A stretch of DNA of 64,000 nucleotides, taken from positions 868,001-932,000 of the forward strand of contig JBBPFI010000006.1 in the NCBI GenBank assembly GCA_037974965.1, given 5' to 3'. Under the pieces are notes generated by a model. It did not search any database, had not been told where the DNA came from, and saw only the letters and a list, made by a program, of their open reading frames with translations. Each line of letters begins with the position of its first letter. Position 1 is the first letter of the stretch. This DNA is from Dacryopinax spathularia (Eukaryota > Basidiomycota > Dacrymycetes > Dacrymycetales > Dacrymycetaceae). Shown piece after piece: positions 10,077 to 22,310 of this stretch. The position numbers were made by a program, and so were the translations under genes.

Positions 10077-13000
10077 ATGGCCCTCCGTGGACCGCACCGC
10101 CGGCTGCGCTCAGCCTGGCAGTCCTTCGTCAATAACCTCAACTTTTTTCGCGTCCATGCCCTCTACTTCACCCTCACGCCTATCGTCTTCGCCTGCATCA
10201 TCTACGCCGTCAACGGAGAGTACAAGGTCGAGTTCGTCGACGCGCTCTTCTGCTCGTATAGCGCTATCACGACCACGGGGCTGGCCACCATCAATATCAG
10301 CTCGGCGACACCGCTGCAACAATTCTTGATTATGAGCCAGATGTTCTTGGGCGGTTTGGTCACAGTCAGCTGGGTGATGGTATATGTGAGAAGGTGCGTT
10401 CTATCGTTGATGTTGCCTTCTCGTCTGCTCAACGCTCCCAACAGACGCTTCTTCATGAAGAAATTTGAGCATCTCGTTCGCCTTAGTCGGTCAAAGACGA
10501 CTGCCACCAGCAACGATGAGACTGCAGCACTAAGGAAACGATTCCCATCCATATTTGCTCGGGCCCGTACTGGAGAAACTCTTCCTCCACCTCCGCGGGA
10601 TCCGGAAAAGAAGGGGAAGAAGAAGCCAAAGGGCCCTCTATCGCTTACGATGATCAAGCGGCTGTCCAGCGTGCCTCAGAGGGTGGATCCAAGCGGAAGG
10701 CTCGTGAATGCCGAACCTGAGAAGCAATCCGAGAGGCAGGAAGAACAGGGCACGAGATTTGCTATGCAGCCGATCTTACTCTCGCCGAGTGAGAATACGG
10801 GCGGCTCGAATGGGTTTGACCACCGGTATGACCGGTCCTATTTTGCGGACGACGATGACGTGCAAGGACCCAATTTTGTGGATAATATACCAGAAGAATC
10901 TGCCCCCGAGCCCAGGACGTCCACGCAGGCTGGTATGTCCACGGCGTCCTGACGCATGCTAATCCCGCTGATCCTGTTCAGATTCTCGCTTGGCTCGTAC
11001 GCAGACAATCGATATCAGAGAGCCGACGATTGACAGGATGCCACGCACTCAAACTATCGACTTCCGCGAACCCCGACGGCCGATGGAGCGCATCAATTCG
11101 CGCGTTAACACGATGGATAACCGGTCGTACCGTTCTGCCCGTACGCGGCGTGGGTCCATGTCGACCGGCCCTCCCTTGAGCCAGTATCATCTTCATAACC
11201 GGGATAGAGGTTTTGGCGGTTGGCCTGGACCGCACGAGTTGCTCATCAAGATCAATAAGAAGCTCTTCCCCAAATTTCACCGGACGCTTTCTCGCACCAT
11301 GTCTATGGCACTCGCAGAGACGCTCCCGACCTCTGTCGTCTCCTCGCCTTATCTCTCCTTTCCTGCTGTCGTTGGAAGGAATTCAAAGTTCCATGGTCTG
11401 ACGTCCGAGCAGCTGGAGGAGCTTGGCGGTGTAGAGTTCCGCGCGTTGACGCTACTCTTATGGTTGATCGGCGGGGTGAGTGCGGTCTCGATACTTGCGC
11501 GTGACATTGTCCCTAATGTTCCTTGTGCAGTACTTCTTCATCGTTCACGTTTCCGTCTTTGCGGCCTGTGCCATCACGGCCGCCTATCGGAACAGTTATG
11601 CATACGTGTTCGACACCCAAACGCAGCGGCCGGTTAGCCCCTTTTGGTACAAACTGCTTTTCCTTTTGCCCCGAACCTGGTCTAACAGTCGCTCATAGGT
11701 TCGCCTGCTTTCAAACCTTCGCCGCATTCTCCAACGCCGGGATGTCCCTAATCGGTGCGTGCGCTGCTCCTGCACGTTGGAATTCATCTGACGTTAGTCG
11801 CTTCTGTGTAGATACGTCAATGATACCCTTTGCTACGGCATACGGTATGATCTTGTTTATGATGTTCGCTATCTTGGCTGGCAATACCGCTTTTGTATGT
11901 GCATTCCCCTCCACGTTCGAGGCAATGGCTAACATCTACGCAGCCCGTCTTGTACGTGTGTTGACTCATAAAGTATGACATAACGCTAACCGTGGCTGCG
12001 TTCGTCTTAGCCTGCGCCTCCTGATGTAAGCCGAACAGAATGAGCGTTTACGGTATTCTGACGATTCAACAGCTATATCGTCTCCAAGTTTATTCCGAGC
12101 AATCGGCATCTCGCGGAAACTCTACGCTTCCTGCTTGACCACCCACGTCGTTGCTTTGTCTATCTATTTCCCTCGCCTCAGACCTGGCTGCTGGCCCTCG
12201 TCCTGGTCATCTTGAAGTATGTAGCTCGTGGTCGGACGTATGCGCCATCACTGACCTTGATGTAGCGGTACCGATTGGGTATCCTTTGGTGTTCTTGATA
12301 TTGGCAACAACTACGTCGAGTCAATCCCGGTCAACGTCCGAGTCCTAGATGGTCTCTTTCAGTCCATATCCGTGAGAACAGCCGGGTTCGCGATTGTCAA
12401 CCTCTCGCTCCTATCCCCTGCCGTGAAGTACGCCATCACGCTTACCTATTCTCTCAATCTGTTTGCTTACGGACGGTAGGCTATTGTACATGATCATGAT
12501 GTACATTTCTGCATACCCGATCGCGATGTCTGTGCGGTCTACGAACGTGTACGAGGAGAAGTCAATGGGCGTGTTTGACGATGAGAGTTTCGACGAAGAA
12601 GATGCTCCGACCGGCGAATGGCGCTCGTATCTCGCATGTACGCACTCGGTTCTCCTAGAACAGGCGTTTTGCTTAACTTTCCCGACAGGGCACATCCGAA
12701 AGCAGCTCGCCTTCGACATCTGGTGGGTCTTCCTGGCGATGTTCGTGATCTGCATCACGGAAAGGGGCAAAATTCTGGATCCGAACAATCCCGCAGTTGA
12801 CATCTTCCCTATCAGTACGTCACCAGACGATGTACAATATCGCCCATGCTCATTTTACGGCCTTAAGTGTTTGAGGTCGTTTCAGCCTATGGAACAAATG
12901 GCATGAGCCTTGGAGTGACTTTCAACAACTTCTCTCTTGCCGGCGCCTTCTCTCCACTGTCCAAGATCGTCCTCTGCCTCGTGATGCTCCGTGGCAGACA

Positions 13001-13296
13001 TCGTGGTCTTCCGTACGTTCTCTCAATTACCCTTTGTGATCTAATCTGAAACTTGGGGCAGGGTTGCGATCGATCGCGCCGTGGTACTGCCGTGGGAATT
13101 TGAGAAAAGAAACGAAGACCATCAGCAGGACAACCAACAACACGACGACAATACCGGAAACCAACATGAGGATCAGCCAGAGCAGGAACAACGCGTTGAT
13201 CGCGATGTGCCGTCCGGTCACAGCGACACCAATCCTTCCTCGTCAACCTTACGAAGCGATGTTCGTTGTTCAAGCATGCCCTATACCCAATACTAA
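10077..13296 (+). CDS. Trk-family potassium transporter
   Basis: Large multi-exon gene, ATG 10077 to TAA 13294-13296. All four pore-loop repeats of the Trk/Ktr/HKT fold are present with their selectivity-filter glycines: SAITTTGLATINIS (residues ~62-75), FAAFSNAGMSLI, SVRTAGFAIVNLS and VSAYGTNGMSLG. Between the first and second repeats is the long hydrophilic loop typical of fungal Trk proteins (about 10500-11280), rich in Arg, Ser, Pro and charged residues. Membrane helices flank each loop (YFTLTPIVFACIIYAVN; FLIMSQMFLGGLVTVSWVMV; IRKQLAFDIWWVFLAMFVIC). The C-terminus is a Gln/Asn/Asp-rich tail (EDHQQDNQQHDDN). Function: plasma-membrane K+ uptake. About ten short introns; some inner boundaries are approximate. 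Confidence 0.93.
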
Positions 13297-13597
13297 CGCC
13301 TATTAGGAACAAACGAATTCGCAGCAAAGCAGCTCCTCGGACCAAAATCACGAGCACGGGCAATAACATATGTGAACGGCCGGGCGGCTATCTGATGAGA
13401 ACGCTTGCCACGGCAACCTGGACGATCTCGGTGACATACACACCATATCACGCTGGACAGCCCGAACTGCGGCACCTATGCATCCATCTGTAATTATATG
13501 CAAGCAGTCACTGTAACAAGATCTTAGATTTCTCGGGTTGAGGTTTGGACAATCTGTTAATATGAATACACGGTTGGACTACAGCTTCGGCTACTTC

Positions 13598-13960
13598 TCA
13601 GTCGGTCTTTGTCAATGTGTTTGGGTTGTGGTTAACTTGATGACCATGCTGTATACTGCCTGTTACACCGCGTCTCGCCTACGAGGACCGCGCTGGCACG
13701 TACCTGGTCAGTCATGACCACCTTCGGAGGGCGAGTCACACGGATATGCACGTCGTCGGCGTTCCCCTCAGCAGGCTGGTCGCCGCTGCTGGTGTAGATT
13801 GCCTGGACCTCGCCCTCCCTGTGTCCACCTCGGAACTTGGTTTCTACCGTATCTCCAACGTGAATAGGATTGCCTTCCTTATCCTTGACCTATCAACATA
13901 TGCGTAAGTCACCAGAGTTACGGCGTTGGCGCTAAGCTTGTAGCCTACCTGGTCAGGCAT
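13598..13960 (-). CDS. Hypervirulence-associated TUDOR-domain protein (small)
   Basis: A three-exon gene too fragmented to show as one open frame: exon 1 at 13949-13960 (only ATG CCT GAC CAG), exon 2 at 13704-13889, exon 3 at 13598-13648. The spliced product is 82 residues: MPDQVKDKEGNPIHVGDTVE, then TKFRGGHREGEVQAIYTSS, a variable acidic insert, PPKVVMTDQ and HGHQVNHNPNTLTKTD. This is the pattern of the HVA1/TUDOR family (VKDKxG..I..GD.V.TKxRGG.R.GEV...P.KV...DQHGH.V.HNP). The family was named from a Cryptococcus hypervirulence-associated protein; the fold is a small SH3-like barrel and its ligand is not firmly known. The splice sites are supported because each junction restores a conserved family segment. 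Confidence 0.85.
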
Positions 13961-14382
13961 GATACTTAACTTGGCGATCGTATGATGGAACAGTACTTTG
14001 CTATGATTGTCACAAGTCCAGCGTGGCGCCTACTGCTAATCGGGGTGTCGTTTTATACAATCTCCCATTTTGGGTCCTGGTGGTGGAACCGCTAGGTCAC
14101 GGATCACCTTGTGGCGCATCAGAGAGGCCGGGATATGGGGCGACGTCATGTTACGCAAACACACCCCGCGGAAAGTTGCCGCAAAAGAAGCGCTCGGCGG
14201 AGAAGGCGCGTCATCGGGTAGCTTTCAAATGCGCGTCTCTCCTTCTCTTTCCAAATCCCGATTCGATGCTTCACACGCTATGCCGAAGTTCTGGTACAGG
14301 ATAGTATGTATGTGACAGCCTCGAATGGTGCCGCCGCCGTTCTGCGCCTGGACAACGAGTGCTGGCTCAATGGGACGTCGCG

Positions 14383-14390
14383 TATATAAG
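14383..14390 (+). promoter_or_regulatory. TATA box of the short-chain dehydrogenase gene
   Basis: TATATAAG, 75 bp upstream of the ATG at 14465. The leader between them is short. Sequence and distance fit a core promoter; not tested. Confidence 0.5.
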
Positions 14391-14464
14391 ACCGCAGGAG
14401 GGTTGGCTTTGAGTTGCAAGCTTTGAACTCCTGCCATTCGTAACGAAAATCCAGCAGCTCGATA

Positions 14465-15667
14465 ATGGACACGCTCAACCCCGCAACTCTGCTCAGCAAA
14501 CGCTACCGACCCGACCAGATCCCCAGCCTGGTGGGCAAGACTGCCATCGTCACTGGGGGCTCGTCCGGCATTGGTTACTATGATGCCCTCGCCGTACGTC
14601 CACTTCCCTACATATCCGCACTGCCCTCTGAGCCTTAACTTCTGAACATTCAGCTCGCCCTTGCCGGAGCAAAGACGATCATCATCGGTGCGACTGAGGA
14701 GCATGGCCAGCAAGCTCAACAGGAGATCCATGACGCAGTGCAGAAGCAAGGCACCGGCGGTGCTGTGGAATGGCATCAGGCCGACCTCGGTGATCTGCAA
14801 GCTACTGACGCGCTCATTAAGAAGATCGTCGGGATGGAGCACAGGCTCGATATCCTCATCCTCAATGCTGGTATCGGACAGGCGCCGTATGGGTTGACTA
14901 AGGATGGGTTGGAGAACCACTTCGAGGTGCGTCTGCCAGGTGCATATGTGCGGCTTCATCGCTTAGGAACTGCAGGTCAACAACTTGGGTGCCTATGTCA
15001 TCCTCTTGCGCTGCCTTCCTCTCTTGAAGAGGACCGCCGCAAGCGCCAACCCCACCTCTGTGCGCATTGTCGGCCAGAGCTCTGAGCTCCATCGTATGGC
15101 GCCTAGCGACACGCAGTTCAAGACGCTCGAGGAGATCAATGAGAAGCGGGATGCGACCGTCTTGTATGGTCGCACAAAGTTGGGCATGATCTACCTTATC
15201 AAGCAAGTCGTGAAACGTCACCTCGGGAGTGATCCCATTGTCGCGATCTCCGTTCACCCCGGTACTGTCAACACCGACATCCAGAGGGGACCTTCTGAGT
15301 CGTACGGTGTGCTGGGAAAAGTCATGGAGACTGTCATGCGCACGGTGGGCAAGTCGGCGCAGGAGGGTGCTGAGGTATGTTCATTCACGCGCATATATGC
15401 GCATATACTGACACTCCTCTAGGCTAGTCTTTGGGCTGCTACAAGCACTGATATCAACTCGAGCAACTGGAAAGAATACCAGGTGAGTCGCCTTGTTCCT
15501 GCACAGACGGCAGCCCTCTGATGTCCTGTCAGGGCAACTACTATAGCGAACCGTATGGCAAGCCTCACACCGAGTCCGATCTTGCGAAGAACGAAGAGAT
15601 CGCCAACAACTTCTGGGAGTTCTGCGCGTCCCTGACGAAGGGGCTGCTAGGCGAGGAGCTGCGTTAG
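14465..15667 (+). CDS. Short-chain dehydrogenase/reductase (retinol-dehydrogenase-like)
   Basis: Start ATG 14465, stop TAG 15665-15667, about 330 residues over five exons. The Rossmann cofactor motif is intact (GKTAIVTGGSSGIG, residues ~25-38), as are the NAG motif (LDILILNAGIGQ), the catalytic serine region (RIVGQSSELHRM) and the YxxxK pair (TVLYGRTKLGM). A VHPGTVNTDI segment follows the active site, as in RDH/WWOX-type classical SDRs. It is an NAD(P)-dependent oxidoreductase of a small hydrophobic alcohol or carbonyl compound; the substrate cannot be read from sequence. The last exon, KNEEIANNFWEFCASLTKGL, is soluble and Lys/Glu-rich. Introns near 14595-14652, 14926-14975, 15374-15422 and 15484-15533. 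Confidence 0.9.
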
Positions 15668-15767
15668 GGCTGAAGCTTGAGGCTAGTGTATGATGGAAGA
15701 GATCAACTTCTGTAGCAATAAGTCAGTGTCAGCAGTTCGTCAGATGTGAACAAATGAATGAATGATC

Positions 15768-16354
15768 TTACGGTTGTTCTGTTTTTTGTGGGAAGCACCA
15801 ATGTGCCATATCGTCATCGCTCACTTCCCGGATCATGCATCTGTCTAGCCGTTCTGCTAGGCGGACAGCAAGAATATGTTTGCACTGTTCATCGATGAGC
15901 GCTTCCAGCTGCATGTGGTCCAGCCCAAGCCTTACCATAAGCTGCTCATCCCTAAGCAGAACGGAGTACGCAAATGCCGGACAGGTGCATGAGGCCGAGA
16001 ATGTGGACATCAGCCGGGGATACACCGCATACACGTCTTCCTCCTTTGCCTTTCCCCCTAAGACGCGGTAGAAGTATCGATCATACGGCAGGACCCATTT
16101 GATAACTGCAACGGCCAGAAGTCGGTATGTGCGTTGCATGAGTCAGCGGTGGTCGTACCTCTACCTCGATCGATGATCTTGAGTGCTGCTACGAACGTGT
16201 TCTGGAACACCAGCTGAAGGGACTGGATTTGCTCATCGGACACTGAACAACCGTGTCAGATGAGCTCCAGGATTTGGCGACGGAGCTGACATGACCCAGG
16301 CTGAATGGAATTCAAAAGCGATTCAGCGATCTTGACCAGCTCGATGTGTGGCAT
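15768..16354 (-). CDS. SWIM zinc-finger protein, SWS1/ZSWIM7-like
   Basis: ATG at 16352-16354, stop TAA at 15768-15770. Spliced start: MPHIELVKIAESLLNSIQPG, then SDEQIQSLQLVFQNTFVAAL, then IKWVLPYDRYFYRVLGG. The SWIM motif is CTCPAFAYSVLLRDEQLM followed by CKHILAVRLAERL (CxCx(n)CxH), but only if a short in-frame intron (GTAAGG...GAACAG, on the + strand about 15880-15930) is removed. If retained, about 16 residues separate the two halves. ZSWIM7/SWS1 with a RAD51 paralogue forms the Shu complex, which promotes RAD51 filament formation in homologous recombination. Length (~145 residues) fits the family. It shares a 177-bp divergent promoter with TRM11. The donor of the first intron is weak, so the N-terminal junction is uncertain. 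Confidence 0.75.
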
Positions 16355-16531
16355 GATGTCGCCTTTAAAGTGATGCAAGCCGGTGATGGTTGATGCGACT
16401 CCGACATAAGCGCTCGTCACTTTACGCGCGCTTTGACTCCCCTTCCCCCATAGCAGGGTCGAAAGGCACGCGACAACTTTTTCCTGACATCGACTGGGCT
16501 CCGACTTTGGGCGCGCTGCTTTCCTCTAGAC

Positions 16532-18388
16532 ATGGCTTCTTACCTGATCCAGTTCGCTCAGGTCCACACAGAGTTCAGACTCCCAGAGCTCGAGTCAGTG
16601 GCGAAGATGTATGGAATCCCCTTGACTCTGCCGAAGAATCCAGAGGACAGGGATCCTCAGCGGGCATTCATGGTCCTCGACCTTCAATCCGAGGATCACG
16701 CGCGCTTACTGGCTCGACGATGTATCCTGATCAAGTGCTTACACCCATCTCGTTGTCTTGGCGGCTTCTTACACCGAGCATGATTTAGGACTGTCATTGA
16801 ACTCTGGGCATTTGGAACTTCTTATGATGAGCTGCATGCTCAGCTGAAGGCTAATCCTCCAAGATGGGCAAAATACACGCATTCAAAGCACAAGTACTTT
16901 GTTAGCTCGACGGATCATACTATTCCGTCAGCTCGTATGCTTGAGGTTATCGAATCTTTCGACTACATGGATCTGAAAGGTGTCATTGACATGAAGAATC
17001 CGGAGGAAGTCTTCGTTTGCATGGAGGAATGTAAGCTACATGGAGGTTCTAGACTGCCGCTGGTTTACTCCTATACTTGCAGATCCTCAGAAACCTTCAG
17101 GAGTTGGCGAGCGGGCCTATGATGACGGCAAATTTTCAAAAGTATACTTCGGCCGTCTGGTATGATACTGTTTCGGTGTTCTTACGTGACGGCAGCACTC
17201 CTGACCCCGGCCCAGATAGAGTATGGGACGGCTCGCAACCTTATAGGCGAGTTCGACATAAAGAAGCGCAAATATTTTGGAAACACGAGTATGGATGCTG
17301 AGGTCTCCTTGCTCATGGCGAACCAGGCCTTGGTCAGTAAGACAATCGTTGTACGAGGATGAATCTCACGCTATTCCACTAGGCAGCACCTGGAGCGTTC
17401 ATTTACGATCCTTTCGCTGGGACTGGCAGCATGCTTTATGTAAGATCGCTCTCGCTTCCTTCAATCGTTCTGACATTCAGGCAGACTTCCGCCCACTTCG
17501 GTGCCAATGTTTTTGGTTCTGATATCGATGGTCGTCAACTGCGAGGAAAAGGTGCGTGTGCGCTTTTCTGGTCGGACTGACCTGGAGTTCACCTTCAGCT
17601 AGTAGATCAAGTGCCAGGAATTTTGCGAAGTGCCGCTCAGTACGGTGTCACAAAGAGGATAACGGACTGTGCGGTGTTCGACGTGACCTGTAATCCGTGG
17701 AGATGTGGAGAGCTGTTCGATGCGATCATCACAGATCCTCCGTGTAGGCCCAGCAGAATCTCCCGTTGGAACTGCCTTGACTTTACCTGCAGATGGTGTG
17801 CGTGCAGGAGCAAAACGACTTGGTCGGAAAGAAGGGCTGTCGATGCGAGAGGAGCCGCGCATACTCGAAGACGGGACGCCTTCACACTTGTTGGTCATTT
17901 CTGTTAAGCCGCATTCCAAACTCGTCATTAACCACATTTCCAGACGGCCTGATTATCGACCACCGAAAAGACCATATGAGCTTGCAGAGCTCGTGGATGA
18001 TTTGGTCGTGCTGTCCCGATATATGCTCAGGCCGGGAGGAAGGCTGGTTTTCTTCCTGCCAACGATCACGGACGATTACCAAGAGGTGGACGTCCCACAC
18101 CTGGAGGGGATGGAGCTCATCGCGAATTCCCTCCAGCTTTTCGGCCACGGTGTATGGGGTCGTAGGGTCAGTGCTGTTACCTTGACATGCCGCCGACGGT
18201 ATTGACGCAGCATACAGCTTATCACCATGGAGAAGACGACCTCGCAAAAGTATTCTGCACCAACATTCGGACGGGACCCAGTGGTGTCCGCAACGCCGGA
18301 TGACAAGCCCACCCCCGGCCACAAGGGCTTCCGCGAAAAGTACTTCGCGGGATTCCGGCAATTGCACGCCTCGACAGAAGAGCGATAG
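16532..18388 (+). CDS. TRM11: tRNA (guanine10-N2)-methyltransferase catalytic subunit Trm11
   Basis: ATG 16532 (MASYLIQFAQVHTEFRLPEL), stop TAG 18386-18388. The N-terminal THUMP-like half contains IELWAFGTSYDELHAQLK. Then come GVGERAYDDGKFSKVYFGR and IGEFDIKKRKYFGNTSMDAE, strongly Trm11-like. The methyltransferase core has the SAM motif YDPFAGTGSML followed by FGSDIDGRQLRGK. The N6/N2-methyltransferase catalytic motif is split by an intron: TDPP-Y-GVRAGAKRLGRK. The C-terminal part holds LSRYMLRPGGRLVFFLP and ends in HKGFREKYFAGF...HASTEER after a last intron. With Trm112 it makes m2G10 in tRNA. At least eight introns of 45-60 nt, several mapped only approximately. Confidence 0.92.
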
Positions 18389-18515
18389 CGCAGTTGCAGA
18401 TGGGTTTGGCATTTGCGTGCCTACACATCGGGTATCCAGGCCCTTGTATCATCCTCCGCACGCCCTCTAGCGCTCCCCGCAGCATCTCAACGACTGCCCC
18501 CTCCCCCGCCCGCTC

Positions 18516-18710
18516 TCAGTGATGCTCCTCCTTCTTACTGCTTCCCGCATGACGAATGTTGTCGAACGCCACGTATGCGGTGAATGCGACCACGGCAATT
18601 CCGAAGCCTGGGAACATGTTGCGGAAGTAGTAGGACCGGCTGAAGATGGGATGTTTTCGCCAGGCCTCTCGCTTCGCCCAGGGGTCGCGATACAGCGGGT
18701 GGTCTGCCAT
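18516..18710 (-). CDS. NDUFB3: NADH dehydrogenase 1 beta subcomplex subunit 3 (B12)
   Basis: A 64-residue protein from ATG 18708-18710: MADHPLYRDPWAKREAWRKH followed by PIFSRSYYFRNMFPGFGIAV and VAFTAYVAFDNIRH, ending KKEEHH. The DPWA.R.AWR.HP.FSR pattern, the FPGFGIAV.AFTAY membrane helix and the tiny size identify the B12 subunit of the membrane arm of mitochondrial complex I. The frame stays open upstream to 18947, but that extension has no B12 character, so the family-consistent start is used. The gene is convergent with TRM11 (127 bp) and divergent from TOP1. Confidence 0.9.
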   Translation of the reverse strand: MADHPLYRDPWAKREAWRKHPIFSRSYYFRNMFPGFGIAVVAFTAYVAFDNIRHAGSSKKEEHH

Positions 18711-19074
18711 GATTGTCTGCGGAAAAGATCTATTAGACATGTGTGCATAATGCGACAAGTAATGATGGACAATACGCACAATGTTGTTGGCAGAAGGCGA
18801 CCTGTAGAGTGGCGAGGCACTATTCGGACCCATTTCGCCTATCGGGTCTGAGCTAAGTTGTTTAGGGCCGGGTTCTAGCTCGCCTGATCGAACTCTGCCG
18901 TATAAGTGTACGCGTGTCAAGCTGTTGTCCCATAAAACGTTCCACAAGGTGCATTCGACCCACGCTCAGGCTAGCCCCATCTCTTCCTTCAACTTTCATC
19001 CCCTACTTCACCCCATACCCTTCTTGATCTCTTTGGACCTTCGTTTCTCAACTGTCACTACTCCCGGATTATCA

Positions 19075-22000
19075 ATGGCACGACTAGGTTCATCTTCGGA
19101 CTCAGAAGACGACAAGCCCCTTGCGGCAGCAACAAACGGTCGATCCAAGCCAAACGGCAGCAACGCCAATGGGAAGAGGCCTTTAGCTGGATCTTCCAGT
19201 GACCTCTCGGAAGATGATAAGCCTTTAGTACGTCCCATCACTCCTACGCGTCTGGAGAGCTCATTTGACGCGTATATGCAGGCAAAACGCGCGAAAGGGT
19301 CGTCCAACGGAGCGGCCGCATCGGGCCAGAATGGGAATGCGACGAAGCGCAAGGTGGCCGAGTCATCGGATGAGGACGACGACAAGCCCCTCGCTCAGAG
19401 CATCAAGAATGTTGCGGTGCCCATGCCTCGTGCTGGTAGCAAGTCCGACGACGAAGATGACGTTCCGCTTGCAAAGACGAATGGGCGCTCTTCGAGAGCG
19501 GCACCGAGGCAGAGCTACAAGGAGGAGAGTGAGGAGGAGGACGGCGACGAAAGCGATGTGCCTATTGCTAAGAAGGCGACCAAGAAGCGAGCGTCCAACG
19601 GAAAGACCCAGCAACAACCGCCAAAGAAGAAGGTCAAGAAGGAGTCCGAGTCGGATGCCTCATCTGATGACGACGTGCCCCTCGCCAAGAAAACCCCAGC
19701 TGCCAAATCCAAATCTGCTGCGAAGACATCTGCACCGAAACGTAAATCGGAGCCCGCAACTCATGCCGCCAAGAAGACGAAAGTCGAGGTGAAGAAGGAG
19801 GAAAGCGTCTCCCCGGTGAAGGCGAGGGGAAAGAAGTCGAAGAGCGAGGAAGCCGAAGCCGAGGCTGAAGCTCAGGCGAAAGCTGAAGAGGAGGCGGAAG
19901 AGGAGAACTACAAGTACTGGGAACGGTTAAATGCCGAAGGAGACGGTTCGCAAAAGTGGACTACGCTTGAGCATAATGGCGTCCTCTTCCCTCCTCCTTA
20001 TCAGCCTCTTCCTAGCAACGTGAAGATGAAGTATGATGGTGCGTCGCCTTTCTCGCCGAACACTCAGAGTTGGCACTTATATGCATTCCAGGCAAGGAAG
20101 TTGACCTTCCGCCGGAGTCCGAGGAAGTAGCTGGTTTCTTTGGCGCCATGTTGGAGACTCCGCACGCGCAAGACCCGCTTTTCCGCTCCAACTTCTTCGA
20201 GGACTTCAAGACGGTACTAGCTAAGCACCCTCCTAGAAATGGAATCAAGATCAAGAGCCTTGAGCTATGTGATTTCCGCCCGATGTACGAGCACTTCGAA
20301 GCCGAGCGTGCTAAGAAGAAGGCTATGTCGGCAGCTGAGAAGAAAGAGCTTAAAAAGGCAAAGGATGCCCTTGAAGAACCGTACCTGTACTGTCTGCTGG
20401 ATGGGCGCAAGGAAAAAGTCGGTAACTTCCGCGTTGAACCTCCGGGCTTGTTCCGAGGACGAGGTGAGCATCCTAAGAAGGGCAAGCTCAAGGAAAGTTA
20501 CGATCAGTTGTATGTTTCGACCCGTATTGACTCCGTTGCAGCTGCGGCTGTACCCAGAAGATATGATCATCAATATTGGTGAGGGTGCGAAGGTTCCCGT
20601 ACCCAACATCCCTGGCAAGTGGAAAGAAGTTATTCACGACAATACCGTCACCTGGCTTGCGCATTGGAAGGAAAATATCAACGGCAACGGCAAATACGTT
20701 TTCTTAGCCGCCGGCAGCTCGTTGAAAGGGCAGAGCGATATTGCCAAGTTCGAGAAGGCTCGTGAACTGAAGAAGCACGTTGACCGACTGCGGAAGGACT
20801 ACACGGCGGACCTTACCAGCAAAGTCATGGCTGATCGTCAACGCGCTACCGCCATCTACTTCATCGATCGTTACGCTCTCCGTGCTGGAAACGAGAAAGG
20901 CGAAGAAGAGGCTGATACTGTTGGCTGCTGCTCCCTGCGCTATGAGCACGTAACGATGGAGAAGCCCGACAAACTAATTCTCGACTTTTTGGGCAAGGAC
21001 TCGATTCGTTACTACAATGAGCTCAAGGTAGAGCCACAAATCTTCAAGAATATCCGTATCTTCAAGGAAGGGAAGTCTGAAGGGGACGATCTGTTTGACC
21101 GTGTTACGGTAAGCACTCTTCTCCAGCCTGATAGTTATAGACTAACGTGCGTTATTAGACAGCTGGCTTGAACAAGTACCTGCAGTCGTACATGAAGGGG
21201 CTCACGGCGAAGGTCTTCCGTACCTACAACGCCTCTATCACCTGTCAGCAACAACTGGAGAAGTTGACGGATCCCAACGCGACTGTTGCAGAGAAGATCT
21301 TGGCGTTTAACCGTGCGAATCGCGAAGTCGCTATTCTCTGTAACCATCAACGTACTGTGAGCAAGAGCCATGCGGCTTCGATGGAGAAAATGAACGACAA
21401 GGTCAGCAGTATGGATAGTGCTCAGCAGCTGTTTGCTAATATTGTGATTGCAGCTTCGGGCATTGAAGTACCAGAGGAGAAAGCTCCGCTACGCTCTGCT
21501 CACCCAGGAGCCGCAGCTGAAGAAGAAGAGGAAGGAGCTCTTAGAGGAGGAATCCGACTTGGACGACGATTGGATCGCCAGTCATGAGGATGAGCTGCGC
21601 AAAAAGGAAATCGAAAAGGCCGAGAAGAAGTTTGAAAAGGAGAAGGAGAAGGCTGCTGCCGAAGGCGACCCAGAGCCTAAGGCATCCGTTCTTAAGGACC
21701 GTATTGAGGCCATCAATGAGGAGTTCGATCGTCTGAAGAAGGAACGCGGGTCCAAGAACGTCGAGCTCAAGACGGCGAAATCCTCTGAGAAAATCGAAGA
21801 AGCCATCCAAAAGCTTGACGAGAGGATCAAGAATTTCCGCTACCAGATCATGGACAAGGACGAGGGCAAGGAGGTTTCACTCACCACGTCCAAAACCAAC
21901 TACATCGATCCTCGCATCATTGCGGCTTGGGCTAAGAAGCATGGAGTTCCCATTGAGAAGGTCTTGAGCAAGTCTTTGATTACTAAGTGTACGTCATTTC

Positions 22001-22084
22001 CCTATTTCTATCCTATTGGCAACGGTTCTCACCAGATGGCCAGTCCCATGGGCGGTTGAAGTGGACCCCGACTTCGTTTTCTGA
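19075..22084 (+). CDS. TOP1: DNA topoisomerase I (type IB)
   Basis: ATG 19075 ([20 protein letters not shown]) opens a ~280-residue disordered N-terminus with repeated SDxEDDxPLA modules and Lys-rich nuclear-localisation stretches ([14 protein letters not shown]). The core begins at [20 protein letters not shown] and continues through the topo IB landmarks: [58 protein letters not shown], and the active-site block [20 protein letters not shown] with [10 protein letters not shown] Lys/Glu-rich coiled linker follows. The catalytic tyrosine is in [19 protein letters not shown] final intron yields [14 protein letters not shown] and TGA 22082-22084. It relaxes supercoils by nicking one strand through a 3'-phosphotyrosine. 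About six introns, roughly 870 residues, intact. Confidence 0.97.
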
Positions 22085-22310
22085 CATGCTTCGCCATCGT
22101 CATACCCTCACCTTCGAATGTCGCCTCATTATTTGCATATTACAAGGACTCCGTCTCCAGTACCATTTGCATGGCTTACATCATGTCTAACAGCCGCATG
22201 GGCTCTGTACACATCGAGAGATGTATCATTTAGACTGTTCCGACTTCAATCGCCGAGCCATTGTCTGCGGTGAGATTAATCGCATTATTCTGCATATGGA
22301 TACAACGGTC

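Noticed and set aside
18711-18947. N-terminal extension of NDUFB3 to 143 residues
   Set aside because: The added part has no resemblance to B12 proteins and the 64-residue form already matches the family size.
18925-19074. Upstream in-frame start for topoisomerase I
   Set aside because: The extra 50 residues look like a translated pyrimidine-rich leader; the ATG at 19075 begins the typical acidic-serine N-terminus.
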